A program made the translations under genes and the position numbers. The notes beneath the pieces are model-generated. The model worked only from the letters and a program-made list of their open reading frames with translations, was not told the origin of the DNA and searched no databases. 64,000 nucleotides of DNA. Source: Legionella erythra. GTDB taxonomy: Bacteria; Pseudomonadota; Gammaproteobacteria; Legionellales; Legionellaceae. The stretch lies in assembly GCF_001467615.1 (NCBI RefSeq), contig NZ_LNYA01000001.1, positions 62,001 to 126,000 of the forward strand, written 5' to 3'. How positions within the stretch are numbered: the first letter of the stretch is position 1; each line of letters starts with the position of its first letter. Below are positions 27,882 through 37,442 of the stretch, one piece after another.

Positions 27882-28822
27882 ACCGCGATGAGGCTTTAAC
27901 CGAAATCGTGACGATTGCCAAACGGCATCATTTAACCCCTGATGAAATCGCTTCTGCCTTCAAATCCCCGCTTAAGCAGCAACAGGAGGAAGCATCCAGC
28001 CAAATCCTTAAAAACATGCTGGGTTACCTGGGCGGCATTTTAATCTTCGCCGGGATTTGTATTTTCATCGCCATGAAATGGTCGGATATCACCGTACCGA
28101 GCCGCATCATGCTGACCTTGGGCGTTGGCTTTTGCCTTTTTGTCATGGGCATTACCTGTACGCGTTTTATCCATTATGAGCGGGCCGCTACGCCACTGTT
28201 TTTGATTGCGGCCTTACTCCAACCCATTGGTATCGCTGTTTTTCTAAGCGAATACGCCGAAGTCGACAACCCCTCCAAAGGGGTGTTATTGGTCAGTTTG
28301 ATTTTCATGCTGCAGCAGGGATTAGTCTTTTTGGCCACGCGAAAAACAGTCTTGCTGTTCACCACAGTCATGTTCAGTTTAAGTTTTTTCGTTGCCGCTT
28401 TTGATTTGCTCGAGGTGCCTTACCGTACAGCCTGGCTGGTGCTTAGCGTCTCACTGCTTTGTGTTACCTGGGTTATTAATCATTCACCCTATCAGGCCAT
28501 TGCGTCCCTGCTGTTTTTTATTGCCTCATTGGCTTTTTTTACTGTCACGTTCGATATCGTCCGAAATGAGCCTTATGAAATTTTCTACCTGGGACTCACC
28601 TGTGCCATGATTTTCGTGGCCATAGCGGCTAAAAACCGTACGCTGCTGGTGATTTCGACTCTGGCAACCTTATTATACATTGGTTATTTTACCGGCAAGC
28701 ATTTCCCGGATACTCTGGGCTGGCCCATCACCTTAATCATCATTGGCGTGATTCTTATCCTTATCAGCTCGTTAGTGATTAAGTTAAATCAGAAATACAT
28801 TACTGGCACGGACCGGTCATGA
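27878..28822 (+). CDS. DUF2157 membrane protein
   Basis: A 314-residue protein with a soluble N-terminal segment of about 45 residues (predicted helical; HHLTPDEIASAF) and some nine transmembrane helices, in the pattern of DUF2157 proteins. DUF2157 is of unknown function and in many bacteria is encoded next to a DUF4401 protein; here the partner is instead the preceding single-pass protein. The ATG at 27878 overlaps that gene's stop. It is the last gene of the run beginning at the SDR gene. Confidence 0.75.
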   Translation: MNRDEALTEIVTIAKRHHLTPDEIASAFKSPLKQQQEEASSQILKNMLGYLGGILIFAGICIFIAMKWSDITVPSRIMLTLGVGFCLFVMGITCTRFIHYERAATPLFLIAALLQPIGIAVFLSEYAEVDNPSKGVLLVSLIFMLQQGLVFLATRKTVLLFTTVMFSLSFFVAAFDLLEVPYRTAWLVLSVSLLCVTWVINHSPYQAIASLLFFIASLAFFTVTFDIVRNEPYEIFYLGLTCAMIFVAIAAKNRTLLVISTLATLLYIGYFTGKHFPDTLGWPITLIIIGVILILISSLVIKLNQKYITGTDRS

Positions 28823-28823
28823 T

Positions 28824-29126
28824 TTACCAACCATCATAGGGACGGTGCTTTTTAATTTCTTCGCCTTCACCGCGATGATAATGTAAACGGGTAACCAATT
28901 CGCCTGATTTTTTATCCCAAAAAGGATGGTAATCCACACCAGCCAGGCGCTTCTTGCCCTGATAAAAATTGAAGCCTCCGCCCCCGCGTTTGTAAAATTC
29001 AAGTGCAACACGGTAATTGCCTTTGCGCATGGAACTATACAGGGCTAATGACAAGGTTAAAAAAGCGGCAGGGGCATAAACAACGGGTGAAAAACTGTCT
29101 ATTTTTTCTTCTTGCTTATCTTGCAT
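28824..29126 (-). CDS. Small single-pass membrane protein, unknown
   Basis: A 100-residue protein from the ATG at 29126 (MQDKQEEKID); a TTG at 29165 would extend it by 13 residues. A short polar N terminus is followed by a transmembrane segment (VVYAPAAFLTLSLALYSS, about 15-32) and a basic, Gly/His-rich tail. No family recognised. Its stop lies one base after the end of the convergent DUF2157 gene. Confidence 0.6.
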   Translation of the reverse strand: MQDKQEEKIDSFSPVVYAPAAFLTLSLALYSSMRKGNYRVALEFYKRGGGGFNFYQGKKRLAGVDYHPFWDKKSGELVTRLHYHRGEGEEIKKHRPYDGW

Positions 29127-29281
29127 ACAGGAACTCGGTTTAAAAAAAGATGCTATTTTAAACAATTTGCCCGCTTAATTCACCATCAACGATAAAATAG
29201 CCAGCAAGGCCGATGGGCGGTTTTATCCATGCACGAGGCGGTATATAATTTTAAAAATCGACGTTTGGGATAATCACGCTG

Positions 29282-30526
29282 ATGAAGTTTGATTGCTTGG
29301 TTCTAGGTGCTGGCATTATAGGGGTGTCTGTGGCGGCCCATCTGCAAAAACGGGGGCAAGCTGTAGCCTTGGTGGATGTCAAATACCCGGGCAGTGAAAC
29401 CTCGTATGGCAATGCCGGATTAATTCAGCGCGAGGGGGTCTATCCCTATGCGTTTCCCCGCGACATGGCTTTATTCGCTAAATACGCGCTGAACCGCTCC
29501 CCGGATGTACATTATCATTGGCGAGATCTGGTAAGGCTCGCTCCCTTTCTATGGAAGTACTGGTTTTATTCCAAACCCTCACGTCATGCAGCGATTGCAC
29601 GTGATTATGCGACCCTCATCGAGCATAGTGTGAAGGAGCATCATGCCCTGGCTGACAGTGCCGGTTGTCGGCAGGCATTAAAAAGCGGAGGTTGGCTTAA
29701 GCTGTTTAGAACAGCCAGGCGACAAGACAGTGAAACCCGTTTCACTGAACGCCTGATGGCCGAGTTTGGCGTGCAGTTTGATGCGCTGGATGCCCCGGCG
29801 CTGCAACGGCTCGAGCCTCATCTTAAGCATTCATTATTAGGTGCCTTACGCTATAGCGGTGCAGAAACAGTTAATGACCCCAAGGCGTTGGTAGCAGGAT
29901 ATGCCGCCTATTTTGAACGATTGGGAGGACGCTTTTTTCTGGGGGATGCGTTTTCTTTAGCCGAAGGTTGGCGTCTGCAGACCGAAGAGGGCATCATCCG
30001 GGCTGACTCGGTAGTCATCTGCCTGGGGCCGTGGTCCCAAATCCTGTGTGCACGTTTAGGTTATCGTTTTCCGCTGGGGATAAAACGAGGCTATCATATG
30101 CATTACGGCAAAGAAGAAGGTACTTTTCTCCATCATCCGGTATTGGATGTTGAGCAAGGGTATTTGCTCGCTCCCATGACGCAAGGTATTCGTTTGACGA
30201 CCGGTGCTGAATTTGCCCGGCTTGATGCGCAAAGAACACCCTTACAATTGCAGGCCGTTGAACCGGTGGCTCGTCAACTGTTCCCCATTACGGAAAGACT
30301 GGAAGCCTCCCCCTGGATGGGATGCAGGCCGTGCACGCCGGATATGTTGCCGATCATCGGTTCTGCTCCGCGTCACGCCAAATTGTGGCTCGCTTTTGGT
30401 CATGGGCACCATGGTTTGACATTGGGGCCAGTTACCGGACGGTTGCTGGCTGAAATGCTGCTTCAGGAAGAGCCTCTGCTGAATCCCGCGCCATTCAGCC
30501 CGCAACGTTTTTGCAAATCCAGGTGA
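29282..30526 (+). CDS. FAD-dependent amino acid oxidoreductase (DAO/DadA family)
   Basis: A 414-residue flavoprotein. The N-terminal Rossmann motif GAGIIGVSVAAHL binds FAD, the DadA-like GSETSYGNAGLI block follows at about residues 38-49, and the late block GCRPCTPDMLPIIG plus GHGHHGLTLGPVTG matches the D-amino acid dehydrogenase / DAO family. The likely reaction is oxidative deamination of a D-amino or secondary amino acid feeding electrons to the quinone pool. Substrate unknown. Single gene; the upstream ribosome binding site is weak. Confidence 0.85.
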   Translation: MKFDCLVLGAGIIGVSVAAHLQKRGQAVALVDVKYPGSETSYGNAGLIQREGVYPYAFPRDMALFAKYALNRSPDVHYHWRDLVRLAPFLWKYWFYSKPSRHAAIARDYATLIEHSVKEHHALADSAGCRQALKSGGWLKLFRTARRQDSETRFTERLMAEFGVQFDALDAPALQRLEPHLKHSLLGALRYSGAETVNDPKALVAGYAAYFERLGGRFFLGDAFSLAEGWRLQTEEGIIRADSVVICLGPWSQILCARLGYRFPLGIKRGYHMHYGKEEGTFLHHPVLDVEQGYLLAPMTQGIRLTTGAEFARLDAQRTPLQLQAVEPVARQLFPITERLEASPWMGCRPCTPDMLPIIGSAPRHAKLWLAFGHGHHGLTLGPVTGRLLAEMLLQEEPLLNPAPFSPQRFCKSR

Positions 30527-30535
30527 AGGCTAAAC

Positions 30536-30784
30536 TTATTCTTCGTGTTCCATCACGTGGTCTGTCGCGTCGGTCACGCCGCTTTCATGTGCACAATGCG
30601 CACAGCAAAAATACTTGCCTCCTGCTTCCACACCATGGCCGATGATGCGGCAGGAGCAATGTGAGCATATCGGGGCCAACTTTTGAATGGCGCATTCAAA
30701 GGAATCAAACAGATAACGGGTTCCCTGTTGGCGAACCTCAAAGCAATTGTGGTAATGATTACCGCAAACGATACACTGGTCCAT
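30536..30784 (-). CDS. Small cysteine-rich metal-binding protein (metallothionein-like)
   Basis: An 82-residue protein with nine cysteines and several histidines arranged as CIVCGNHYHNC near the start and CSHCSC...CCAHC in the second half, with FDSFECAI between. The second half resembles bacterial metallothionein (SmtA-type) zinc-binding folds; the first pair looks like a zinc knuckle. It probably binds zinc or another soft metal in the cytoplasm. It lies 15 bases after the host-attachment gene on the same strand, probably co-transcribed. Confidence 0.7.
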   Translation of the reverse strand: MDQCIVCGNHYHNCFEVRQQGTRYLFDSFECAIQKLAPICSHCSCRIIGHGVEAGGKYFCCAHCAHESGVTDATDHVMEHEE

Positions 30785-30799
30785 GTGTTTCTCCTTGGT

Positions 30800-31249
30800 T
30801 TATAATGCTGGGGTTTTGACTGCATGAAGAACAAGCTCTTTAAGCGCCTGTTCACTGTATTGGGTGTAATCCTTTTGTATGAGACGATACAGTCCATTTA
30901 AGGCCGTTTTATTGAGTACTTTATCGAGCATCCCCCAGAATGTGGATGGGGCGATAATAATCAGTTTCGTGCCATTGTGTATGGTCTCATTGATATAATG
31001 ACCCAACTCCTGAGCAAATTTATTTTTTTCCACCTTTTTGGGATCGCTACGGTATTCATACGCCCCGCCCGTGCCATAATCACTTTGATAATGCCCGGGG
31101 CGATCGGCAATCAATTCGCTTCGCTTTTCCTGACTTTCCGGGTGGACAAATACGTTTTTTAATGAAAAAATCGTGTTGGAATTTTGCAATTTCAGTACAT
31201 AAAAATTGGCTTTTGAGGCGTTAGCAACAAGCACCAAAAAATTATCCAT
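30800..31249 (-). CDS. Host attachment family protein
   Basis: A 149-residue cytoplasmic protein of the PF10116 family (protein required for attachment to host cells, named from Agrobacterium). It has the typical start (FLVLVANASKANFYVL), the acidic/basic middle with DRPGHYQSD, and the later LIIIAPSTFWGMLDKVL. The fold is eRF1/RNase H-like and the molecular role is not settled. ATG behind CAGGAG. It leads the pair with the cysteine-rich protein. Confidence 0.85.
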   Translation of the reverse strand: MDNFLVLVANASKANFYVLKLQNSNTIFSLKNVFVHPESQEKRSELIADRPGHYQSDYGTGGAYEYRSDPKKVEKNKFAQELGHYINETIHNGTKLIIIAPSTFWGMLDKVLNKTALNGLYRLIQKDYTQYSEQALKELVLHAVKTPAL

Positions 31250-31575
31250 AATTATTCTCCTGTTTTCTATTATTTCTTTTTATGATTTTTTTAGCGAAAA
31301 TAATAGTAATTGTTCAGGTAAGTATTTGACTAAAATAGCATTTCTTAATAAGACAAAAGCCACACGAGGTGGCTTTTGTGAAGTTCGTCGAGACATGAAG
31401 TCTCGCGTATCCTTCATTTTTAGTATAGTTCACGAGAATGATTTTGTCCAAAAAATATACAAAATATTTTGCAAAAGTAGCGTTAATCTCCGTGAAAAGG
31501 TGTTAACCAATTGCTTTTTTTATACGCTGTTATCACGATAAAATAAGATAATTTTTCGTTAAAAAGGAATCAAGG
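31250..31575. other. AT-rich divergent intergenic region with an internal hairpin
   Basis: A 326-base, notably AT-rich stretch between the host-attachment gene (minus) and the DUF421 gene (plus). It should hold both promoters. A terminator-like hairpin in its middle (31353-31379) is unexpected between divergent promoters and hints at an extra short transcript. An open frame here (31206-31541) has noncoding composition and I do not accept it. Confidence 0.5.
31353..31379. terminator. Symmetrical terminator-like hairpin
   Basis: ACAAAAGCCAC and GTGGCTTTTGT pair perfectly (11 bases) around a 5-base loop. The GC core with flanking A and T tracts would act in either direction, although the tracts are only four bases long. 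No annotated gene ends here. Confidence 0.5.
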
Positions 31576-32058
31576 ATGACCAGTGTGCAGTTGATGGATA
31601 ACCTCAATACCAATCCTGCTTTTATTTATGTAATCGGGCGAAGCACTATTTTATTTTTACTGGGTATTCTTATTATTCGTTACGGGAACAGGCGATATAG
31701 TCTGCGAACCACGTTTGATTACCTGTTAATCATCATCCTGGGCGGCCTCATCAGCCGAGGTATTCATGGTTCGCCTTCATTATTATCGACAGTGACTGCA
31801 CTACTCACCCTTATTTTTTTACACCGCCTGATAGCGGTAGTGACGTGTTATTCTAAAAATCTGGAGCGATTTTTTAAGGGCAGGCCACGAGTCTTGATTG
31901 AACAGGGTGAGTTGTGCGACAAGGAATTGAGGCGTACGCACATTACCACCGAGGATCTGCTGAGCGAACTGCGCAGCCAATTGCATTGCGATGATTTTAA
32001 ACAAATCAAACGCGCTTATCTTGAAGGAGGCGGTCGAATTACCTTTGTCCGTTTTTAA
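31576..32058 (+). CDS. DUF421 (YetF-like) membrane protein
   Basis: A 160-residue protein with about three N-terminal transmembrane helices followed by a cytoplasmic domain, in the order typical of DUF421/YetF: IRYGNRRYSLRTTFDYLL (about 34-51), GGLISRGIHG, then a soluble part with KGRPRVLIEQGEL and TTEDLLSELRSQL. Members are often somewhat longer (about 170-230 residues), so this is a short form. Function is unknown. ATG after AAGGAATCAAGG. Confidence 0.8.
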   Translation: MTSVQLMDNLNTNPAFIYVIGRSTILFLLGILIIRYGNRRYSLRTTFDYLLIIILGGLISRGIHGSPSLLSTVTALLTLIFLHRLIAVVTCYSKNLERFFKGRPRVLIEQGELCDKELRRTHITTEDLLSELRSQLHCDDFKQIKRAYLEGGGRITFVRF

Positions 32059-32106
32059 GGACAGGTCTTGATCAACGTGTCGGGTACAACAAGGTTCTCG
32101 ACGACG

Positions 32107-32127
32107 TGCTGTGCTTTATGCACAGCA
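32107..32127. repeat. Short inverted repeat after the DUF421 gene
   Basis: TGCTGTGC and GCACAGCA pair perfectly around TTTAT, 49 bases after the DUF421 stop. There is no T tract, so it is at most a weak or factor-dependent end signal. Confidence 0.3.
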
Positions 32128-32211
32128 TCCATCGGAAGGTGAATCAAGAGGTCTGGATTCCGCGCATAAAACGCGCGAAATTAGGCAAATAGCCAAATGC
32201 CTCTACACCAG

Positions 32212-32249
32212 AAAAGACAATAGGACTTATAAGGTCTCTATTGTCTTTT
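32212..32249 (-). terminator. Terminator spanning the valS stop codon
   Basis: On the minus strand AAAAGACAATAG and CTATTGTCTTTT form a 12-base stem with a partly paired interior; the stem ends in TTTT. It includes the last codons and stop of valS. Confidence 0.65.
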
Positions 32250-35001
32250 GATGAGCGAGGAGTTTATCTTTGGCTGTTTTTGCCTGAGTGAGTTTCTCCT
32301 TTTCTTTGGCAATGATGTCAGCCGGGGCCTTGTCGGCAAAGTTAGGATTATTCAGCTTGCTTTCAGCCAGCTGAATGTCCTTATCCAGTTTACCGATTTC
32401 CTTTTGCAGACGAGACAACTCCGCATTTTTATCAATCAAGCCGGCCATGGGGATTAACAATTCCAGACTACCAACGACCGCAGAAGCCGAGACTGGAATC
32501 GGTTCATTCTCGCTTAAGAAATGAATATTGGTGAGTTTGCCTAAAGACAGAAGAATGGACGCGTATTTGTCCAGTCGGCTTTTGATGACATCATCGGCAT
32601 TTTTTAAATGCAGAGAAATTAATTTAGCCGGTGAAATCGACATTTCGCTTCGAATGGTACGAATCGATTGAATCACGTCTTTCAGCCATTCAAGCTCTGC
32701 TTCCAGTTCGTCATTGATGTAGTTCTCCGCCACCTGGGGATAAGCGCTCAGCATCAGACTCTCGCCGCTTTCACCGTTTTGGCTGATTAATTTACCGGTG
32801 CGCTGCCATATTCCTTCTGTAATAAAAGGCATAATCGGATGCAGCAGGCGTAGAATCTGATCAAGGACATGAATTAACGTCCGGCGAGTGCCTCGCTTCA
32901 TGGCGGCCAAAGCCTGTTCCGCATACAGGACCGGCTTGGATAATTCCAGATACCAGTCGCAGTATTCATGCCAGACAAAGTCATACAGGGCATTGGCCAG
33001 CAAATCAAAGCGGTAGGTTTCATAATAATGATTGGTCTCTGCAATGGTGCGTTGCAGGCGTGACAAAATCCATAGATCCGCCGGACTGTATTGGAATGCG
33101 CCATCGCCGAGATCAATCTGATCTTCGTCGGTATTCAGCAGCACGTAGCGTGCGGCATTCCATAATTTATTGCAGAAATTACGATACCCTTCCACGCGCC
33201 CCATATCAAAGCGAACATTGCGACCGGTGGATGCCAGTGAACAAAACGTGAAGCGCAGTGCATCAGTTCCGTAAGCGCTTATGCCTTCTGGAAATTCCTT
33301 GCGGGTGGCTTTGGCGATTTTATCGCGCAGGGAGGGCAGCATCATGTTGGATGTGCGCTTGGCGACCAAGCTTTCCAGATCGATGCCGTCAATGATGTCA
33401 ATGGGATCAAGGACATTACCCTTGGATTTCGACATTTTTTTGCCTTCGCTGTCGCGGATTAAGCCGGTGATGATGACGTCCTTGAACGGTATTTTGCCCG
33501 TGAATTTGAGTCCCATCATGATCATGCGGGCGACCCAGAAGAAAATGATGTCAAAGCCGGTGACTAAAACCGACGTGGGGTAAAATTGCTCAAATTCCGG
33601 GGTGCGCTCTGGCCAGCCTAAGGTAGAGAAAGGCCACAGGGCAGAAGAGAACCAGGTATCAAGGACATCCTCATCCTGTTTCAGCGGCATGGAATCATCA
33701 ATTTTATATTTAAAGCGGACATCATTCTCGCTGTAACCCACATACACATGCCCATGACTGTCATACCAGGCAGGAATACGATGCCCCCACCAGAGTTGGC
33801 GGCTAATGCACCAGTCTTCGATGTTTTCCATCCACTGGAAGTAGGTCTTATTCCAGGCTTCAGGAACGAAGCGGATGTCGCCACATTTAACCACCTCAAT
33901 CGCGGGCTCTGCCAGCGGTTTGGTTTTGACATACCATTGATCAGTCAACAAGGGCTCAATAATAACGCCTGATTTTTCACCGCGGGGGACCTTGAGTTTA
34001 TGGGGTTCCGTTTTTACCAATAAACCGGCTGCCTGCAAATCCTTGATGATTTGTTCGCGGGCGACAAAACGATCCATGCCCTGGTAGGCGACAGGGGCGT
34101 TTTTATTAATGGTGGCTTTTCGGGTGAAAATATTAATCAGGGGCAGGTCATGGCGTTTGCCGACTTCATGATCATTAAAATCATGAGCCGGCGTGATTTT
34201 TACACAGCCGCTGCCAAAGTCTTTTTCTACGTACTCATCGGCGATGACGGGAATTTCCCGATCGCACAGGGGTAAATGCACGGATTGACCAATTAAATGG
34301 CGGTAGCGTTCATCGTCAGGATGAACGGCGACGGCGGCATCCCCTAACAAGGTTTCCGGGCGGGTTGTGGCTACTACCAGGGATTCATTGGAGTTGACTA
34401 CCGGGTAACGGATATGCCATAGAAATCCATCTTCCTCCTCGGCGAGCACCTCAAGATCAGACACGGCAGTGCCGAGTTTTGGATCCCAGTTGACGAGGCG
34501 TGTGCCGCGATAAATTAATCCTTCCTCATACAGTTGAATAAACACTTTTTGAACGGCGGCGGACAGGCCTTCGTCCATGGTGAAACGTTCACGGGTCCAA
34601 TCGACGGATGAGCCGATGCGGCGCATTTGCCGGGTAATCTGGCTGCCTGATTCTTCTTTCCATTGCCAGACTTTTTCAAGAAACTGTTCACGAGACATGT
34701 CTTTGCGGGAAAGTCCCTGACTCTCCAATTGCCGTTCGACGACTAACTGGGTGGAAATCCCCGCGTGATCCGTACCCGGTTGCCACAGAGTTTTCGCTCC
34801 CCGCATGCGTTGATAGCGGGTCAGGGTATCCATCAACGTATGTTGAAAGCCATGGCCCATATGTAAACTGCCCGTCACATTGGGCGGCGGCAGCATGATG
34901 CAATAGCTTTTTCCTTCTCCCTGGGGTTTGAAATAATGCTGACTTTCCCATTTCTCATAGCAAGCCTGCTCGATCGCCTGGGGGGAATACGTCTTATCCA
35001 T
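32227..35001 (-). CDS. valS: Valyl-tRNA synthetase
   Basis: A 924-residue class Ia synthetase charging tRNA-Val. The HIGH-type motif [13 protein letters not shown] is near residue 40 and the KMSKS motif is KKMSKSKGN near 553, with the CP1 editing domain between them and the anticodon-binding domain and C-terminal coiled-coil arm after ([15 protein letters not shown]...). The start [12 protein letters not shown] at 35001 aligns with other ValS proteins; an in-frame ATG at 35040 would add 13 residues. Confidence 0.96.
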   Translation of the reverse strand: MDKTYSPQAIEQACYEKWESQHYFKPQGEGKSYCIMLPPPNVTGSLHMGHGFQHTLMDTLTRYQRMRGAKTLWQPGTDHAGISTQLVVERQLESQGLSRKDMSREQFLEKVWQWKEESGSQITRQMRRIGSSVDWTRERFTMDEGLSAAVQKVFIQLYEEGLIYRGTRLVNWDPKLGTAVSDLEVLAEEEDGFLWHIRYPVVNSNESLVVATTRPETLLGDAAVAVHPDDERYRHLIGQSVHLPLCDREIPVIADEYVEKDFGSGCVKITPAHDFNDHEVGKRHDLPLINIFTRKATINKNAPVAYQGMDRFVAREQIIKDLQAAGLLVKTEPHKLKVPRGEKSGVIIEPLLTDQWYVKTKPLAEPAIEVVKCGDIRFVPEAWNKTYFQWMENIEDWCISRQLWWGHRIPAWYDSHGHVYVGYSENDVRFKYKIDDSMPLKQDEDVLDTWFSSALWPFSTLGWPERTPEFEQFYPTSVLVTGFDIIFFWVARMIMMGLKFTGKIPFKDVIITGLIRDSEGKKMSKSKGNVLDPIDIIDGIDLESLVAKRTSNMMLPSLRDKIAKATRKEFPEGISAYGTDALRFTFCSLASTGRNVRFDMGRVEGYRNFCNKLWNAARYVLLNTDEDQIDLGDGAFQYSPADLWILSRLQRTIAETNHYYETYRFDLLANALYDFVWHEYCDWYLELSKPVLYAEQALAAMKRGTRRTLIHVLDQILRLLHPIMPFITEGIWQRTGKLISQNGESGESLMLSAYPQVAENYINDELEAELEWLKDVIQSIRTIRSEMSISPAKLISLHLKNADDVIKSRLDKYASILLSLGKLTNIHFLSENEPIPVSASAVVGSLELLIPMAGLIDKNAELSRLQKEIGKLDKDIQLAESKLNNPNFADKAPADIIAKEKEKLTQAKTAKDKLLAHQKTIETL

Positions 35002-35130
35002 TGGTTTTGCCTGTACTGATAAAATTAAAGATTTTAACATAGTCCATCCGGAAATGAAGACTTAAGGCTACCCAGGGGGAGGTGGCAGTGGTATCGTAGG
35101 GCCTTCGTTTAAGGATAGAAAAGGACGAGG

Positions 35131-37365
35131 ATGTTTACTCCCCGAGATGCCGAGCAGCTGTTACTGGCGCAATATCACCTTAAGGCCATTGCCACGCCTT
35201 TACCGGGCGAGAGCGATTGCAATTTTCATATCAAAACCGATACCGGTGACGAGTACCTTTTAAAATTATCCAGAGCGCATGGGCAGGATGCCCTCATTCC
35301 ATTGCAAAACAGCGCTCTGGCCTGGTTGCAGCGTTCACAGAGGCCGTTTGATTTTCCTCAGTTACTGCCTCTGGCAGCAGGTGGTGAAACCGGTCATGCC
35401 GTTTCGGCTCAGGGCGAGCCCTGCCATGTTCGTCTCCTGACGTTTATTCAGGGTCAATTGTTGGCAAAAATGCCTTGTTCTACTGCTCTTTTGCATCAAC
35501 TGGGGCGGCAGGCCGGGTACTTGACCCAGGCGCTCGTACAATTCAGGCATCCAGCTGCCAACCGCCGTTTAAAATGGGATTTAAGACAGGCAGACTGGAT
35601 TGAAACCGAACTTCAAGCCATTGATGACCCCGAAGATCGACGGCTGGTTTCTGATTTCCTGGCTGAATTTAAGGGGCATACCGCGCCTCTTTTGCCTGAT
35701 TTGCGGCAAAGCATAATCCATGGCGATTTGAATGATTACAATATCGTTGTGCGTCCGAATCAGATTGGTTTTATTGATTTTGGTGATTTGGTGCAAACAG
35801 CCACCATTTGTGAATTGGCGATTGCCTTGGCTTATACCCTGATGCATCGCGACGATCCGCTGGCTGCTGCCATGGAAATGATTCGTGCCTATCATCGGGT
35901 TTTCCCGTTAGAGGAGCGGGAAGTTGACGTGCTCTATCATCTGGTTGCCATGAGGCTTTGCGTCAGTGTGGTGAATTCGGCTTTGCGTAAAAAGGAAAAT
36001 CCTGACAATGCCTATCTCACCATTTCAGAACAACCGGCCTGGACATTGTTAAAGCAGTGGCAAAGCATTGATCCTTCATGGGCATTGCTATGCTTCAGAC
36101 AGGCATGCGGCTTCCCGGATCAGTTGTTATCCAAACAGGATGCGCTGTTATTCATTCGCAAAAAAGTTATCGCTGACAACGTCGGACTTTCTTATCATCA
36201 ACCCTTAACGATTGTTCGGGGTGAAGGGGCTTACCTTTATGATGAGACGGGGCGCGCCTATCTCGACTGCGTCAATAATGTATGCCATGTTGGTCATTGC
36301 CATCCAAAGGTTGTGGCAGCGGGGCAGCGGCAAATGGCTCTATTAAATACCAACACCCGTTATCTGCATCCTAATCTGATGGATTATGCCAAGCGCCTGC
36401 TCGCAACCTTGCCGTTGCCGCTTGAGGTCTGTTTTTTTGTCTCGTCCGGAAGTGAGGCGAACGAACTGGCTTTACGGCTTGCCTATACCCATACACGCCG
36501 TCGGCAGACCTGGGTTATTGATCAGGCCTACCATGGCAATACCAGCACGTTAATCAACATCAGTCCATATAAATTCAAGCAACGGGGAGGGTCGGGACAA
36601 CCGGATTGGGTCGATGTTTTTGCCATGCCGGATCCTCTACGCGGCAACTTGACCCCTCTCCTCCCTCATGGCTCAAAACCCGGGGTATTCATCGCCGAAT
36701 CCCTGTTAAGCTGCGGCGGGCAGATTGAGTTACCACCTGGTTACCTTCAATCCATTTATACTGCCGTACGCGCCGCAGGCGGCGTGTGCATAGCCGATGA
36801 GATTCAGGTTGGCCTTGGGCGAGTCGGATCACACACCTGGGGTTTTGAAACGCAGGGTGTCGTTCCCGATATTGTGACCATGGGTAAACCTCTGGGCAAT
36901 GGTCATCCAATAGGGGCGGTTGTGACCACGCGTGCAATTGCAGCCTCTTTCAACAATGGCCTGGAGTACTTTAGTACATTCGGTGGCAATCCCGTGTCCT
37001 GTGCTATTGGCTTGTCGGTACTTGATGTCATTCACGAGGAAGATTTGCAGGCAAAAGCCTGGTCAACTGGCCATTATCTAAAGCAACGATTACTGGCGCT
37101 TAACGATCACTATGAATGCATTGGCGATGTACGCGGTTTGGGGCTGTTTTTAGGTGTGGAGCTGGTAAAACAGGGCGGCAGCGTTGAGCCGGACAGGGAA
37201 CTCACTGGCAAAGTTGTCAATCGCATGAAAGAGCAGGGCGTGCTGTTAAGCAGCGATGGCCCTTATCATAATGTATTAAAAATTAAACCGCCGCTGGTTT
37301 TTGGTTGCGAGGAAGCTGATATTCTGGTGGATAATCTGGACAAGGTTTTGGCGAGCCTGCTCTAA
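35131..37365 (+). CDS. Fusion of an APH-type kinase with a class III aminotransferase-fold enzyme
   Basis: A 744-residue two-domain protein. Residues 1-320 form an aminoglycoside phosphotransferase/choline-kinase-like kinase: catalytic [10 protein letters not shown] (about 199-208) and the metal-binding FIDFGD (about 215-220). Residues 340-744 form a class III PLP aminotransferase fold, with [25 protein letters not shown] and the PLP lysine in [13 protein letters not shown]. Animals have separate enzymes of these two types, hydroxylysine kinase and the phospho-lyases for phosphoethanolamine or phosphohydroxylysine. The fusion therefore suggests phosphorylation of an amino alcohol followed by PLP-dependent phosphate elimination. 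The substrate is not known. ATG behind GGACGAGG. Confidence 0.85.
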   Translation: MFTPRDAEQLLLAQYHLKAIATPLPGESDCNFHIKTDTGDEYLLKLSRAHGQDALIPLQNSALAWLQRSQRPFDFPQLLPLAAGGETGHAVSAQGEPCHVRLLTFIQGQLLAKMPCSTALLHQLGRQAGYLTQALVQFRHPAANRRLKWDLRQADWIETELQAIDDPEDRRLVSDFLAEFKGHTAPLLPDLRQSIIHGDLNDYNIVVRPNQIGFIDFGDLVQTATICELAIALAYTLMHRDDPLAAAMEMIRAYHRVFPLEEREVDVLYHLVAMRLCVSVVNSALRKKENPDNAYLTISEQPAWTLLKQWQSIDPSWALLCFRQACGFPDQLLSKQDALLFIRKKVIADNVGLSYHQPLTIVRGEGAYLYDETGRAYLDCVNNVCHVGHCHPKVVAAGQRQMALLNTNTRYLHPNLMDYAKRLLATLPLPLEVCFFVSSGSEANELALRLAYTHTRRRQTWVIDQAYHGNTSTLINISPYKFKQRGGSGQPDWVDVFAMPDPLRGNLTPLLPHGSKPGVFIAESLLSCGGQIELPPGYLQSIYTAVRAAGGVCIADEIQVGLGRVGSHTWGFETQGVVPDIVTMGKPLGNGHPIGAVVTTRAIAASFNNGLEYFSTFGGNPVSCAIGLSVLDVIHEEDLQAKAWSTGHYLKQRLLALNDHYECIGDVRGLGLFLGVELVKQGGSVEPDRELTGKVVNRMKEQGVLLSSDGPYHNVLKIKPPLVFGCEEADILVDNLDKVLASLL

Positions 37366-37389
37366 TCAAAAGGGTATGTCCAACTGCTT

Positions 37390-37433
37390 CCTGATTCACC
37401 TCGCTGAAGTTGACTTTAGCGAGGCGAATCAGG
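37390..37433 (-). terminator. Hairpin after the RND efflux gene
   Basis: Two 16-base arms (37390-37405 and 37418-37433) pair throughout on the minus strand, with one G-U pair, around a 12-base loop. It begins 10 bases after the RND stop. A T tract is lacking, so termination may need Rho or the hairpin may protect the mRNA end. On the plus strand it could also end the fusion gene. Confidence 0.5.
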
Positions 37434-37442
37434 GAAAAACGG

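Noticed and set aside
31206-31541. A 111-codon open frame between the host-attachment and DUF421 genes
   Set aside because: It starts inside another gene, runs through AT-rich intergenic DNA and gives a low-complexity Phe/Ser/Lys-rich translation without motifs.
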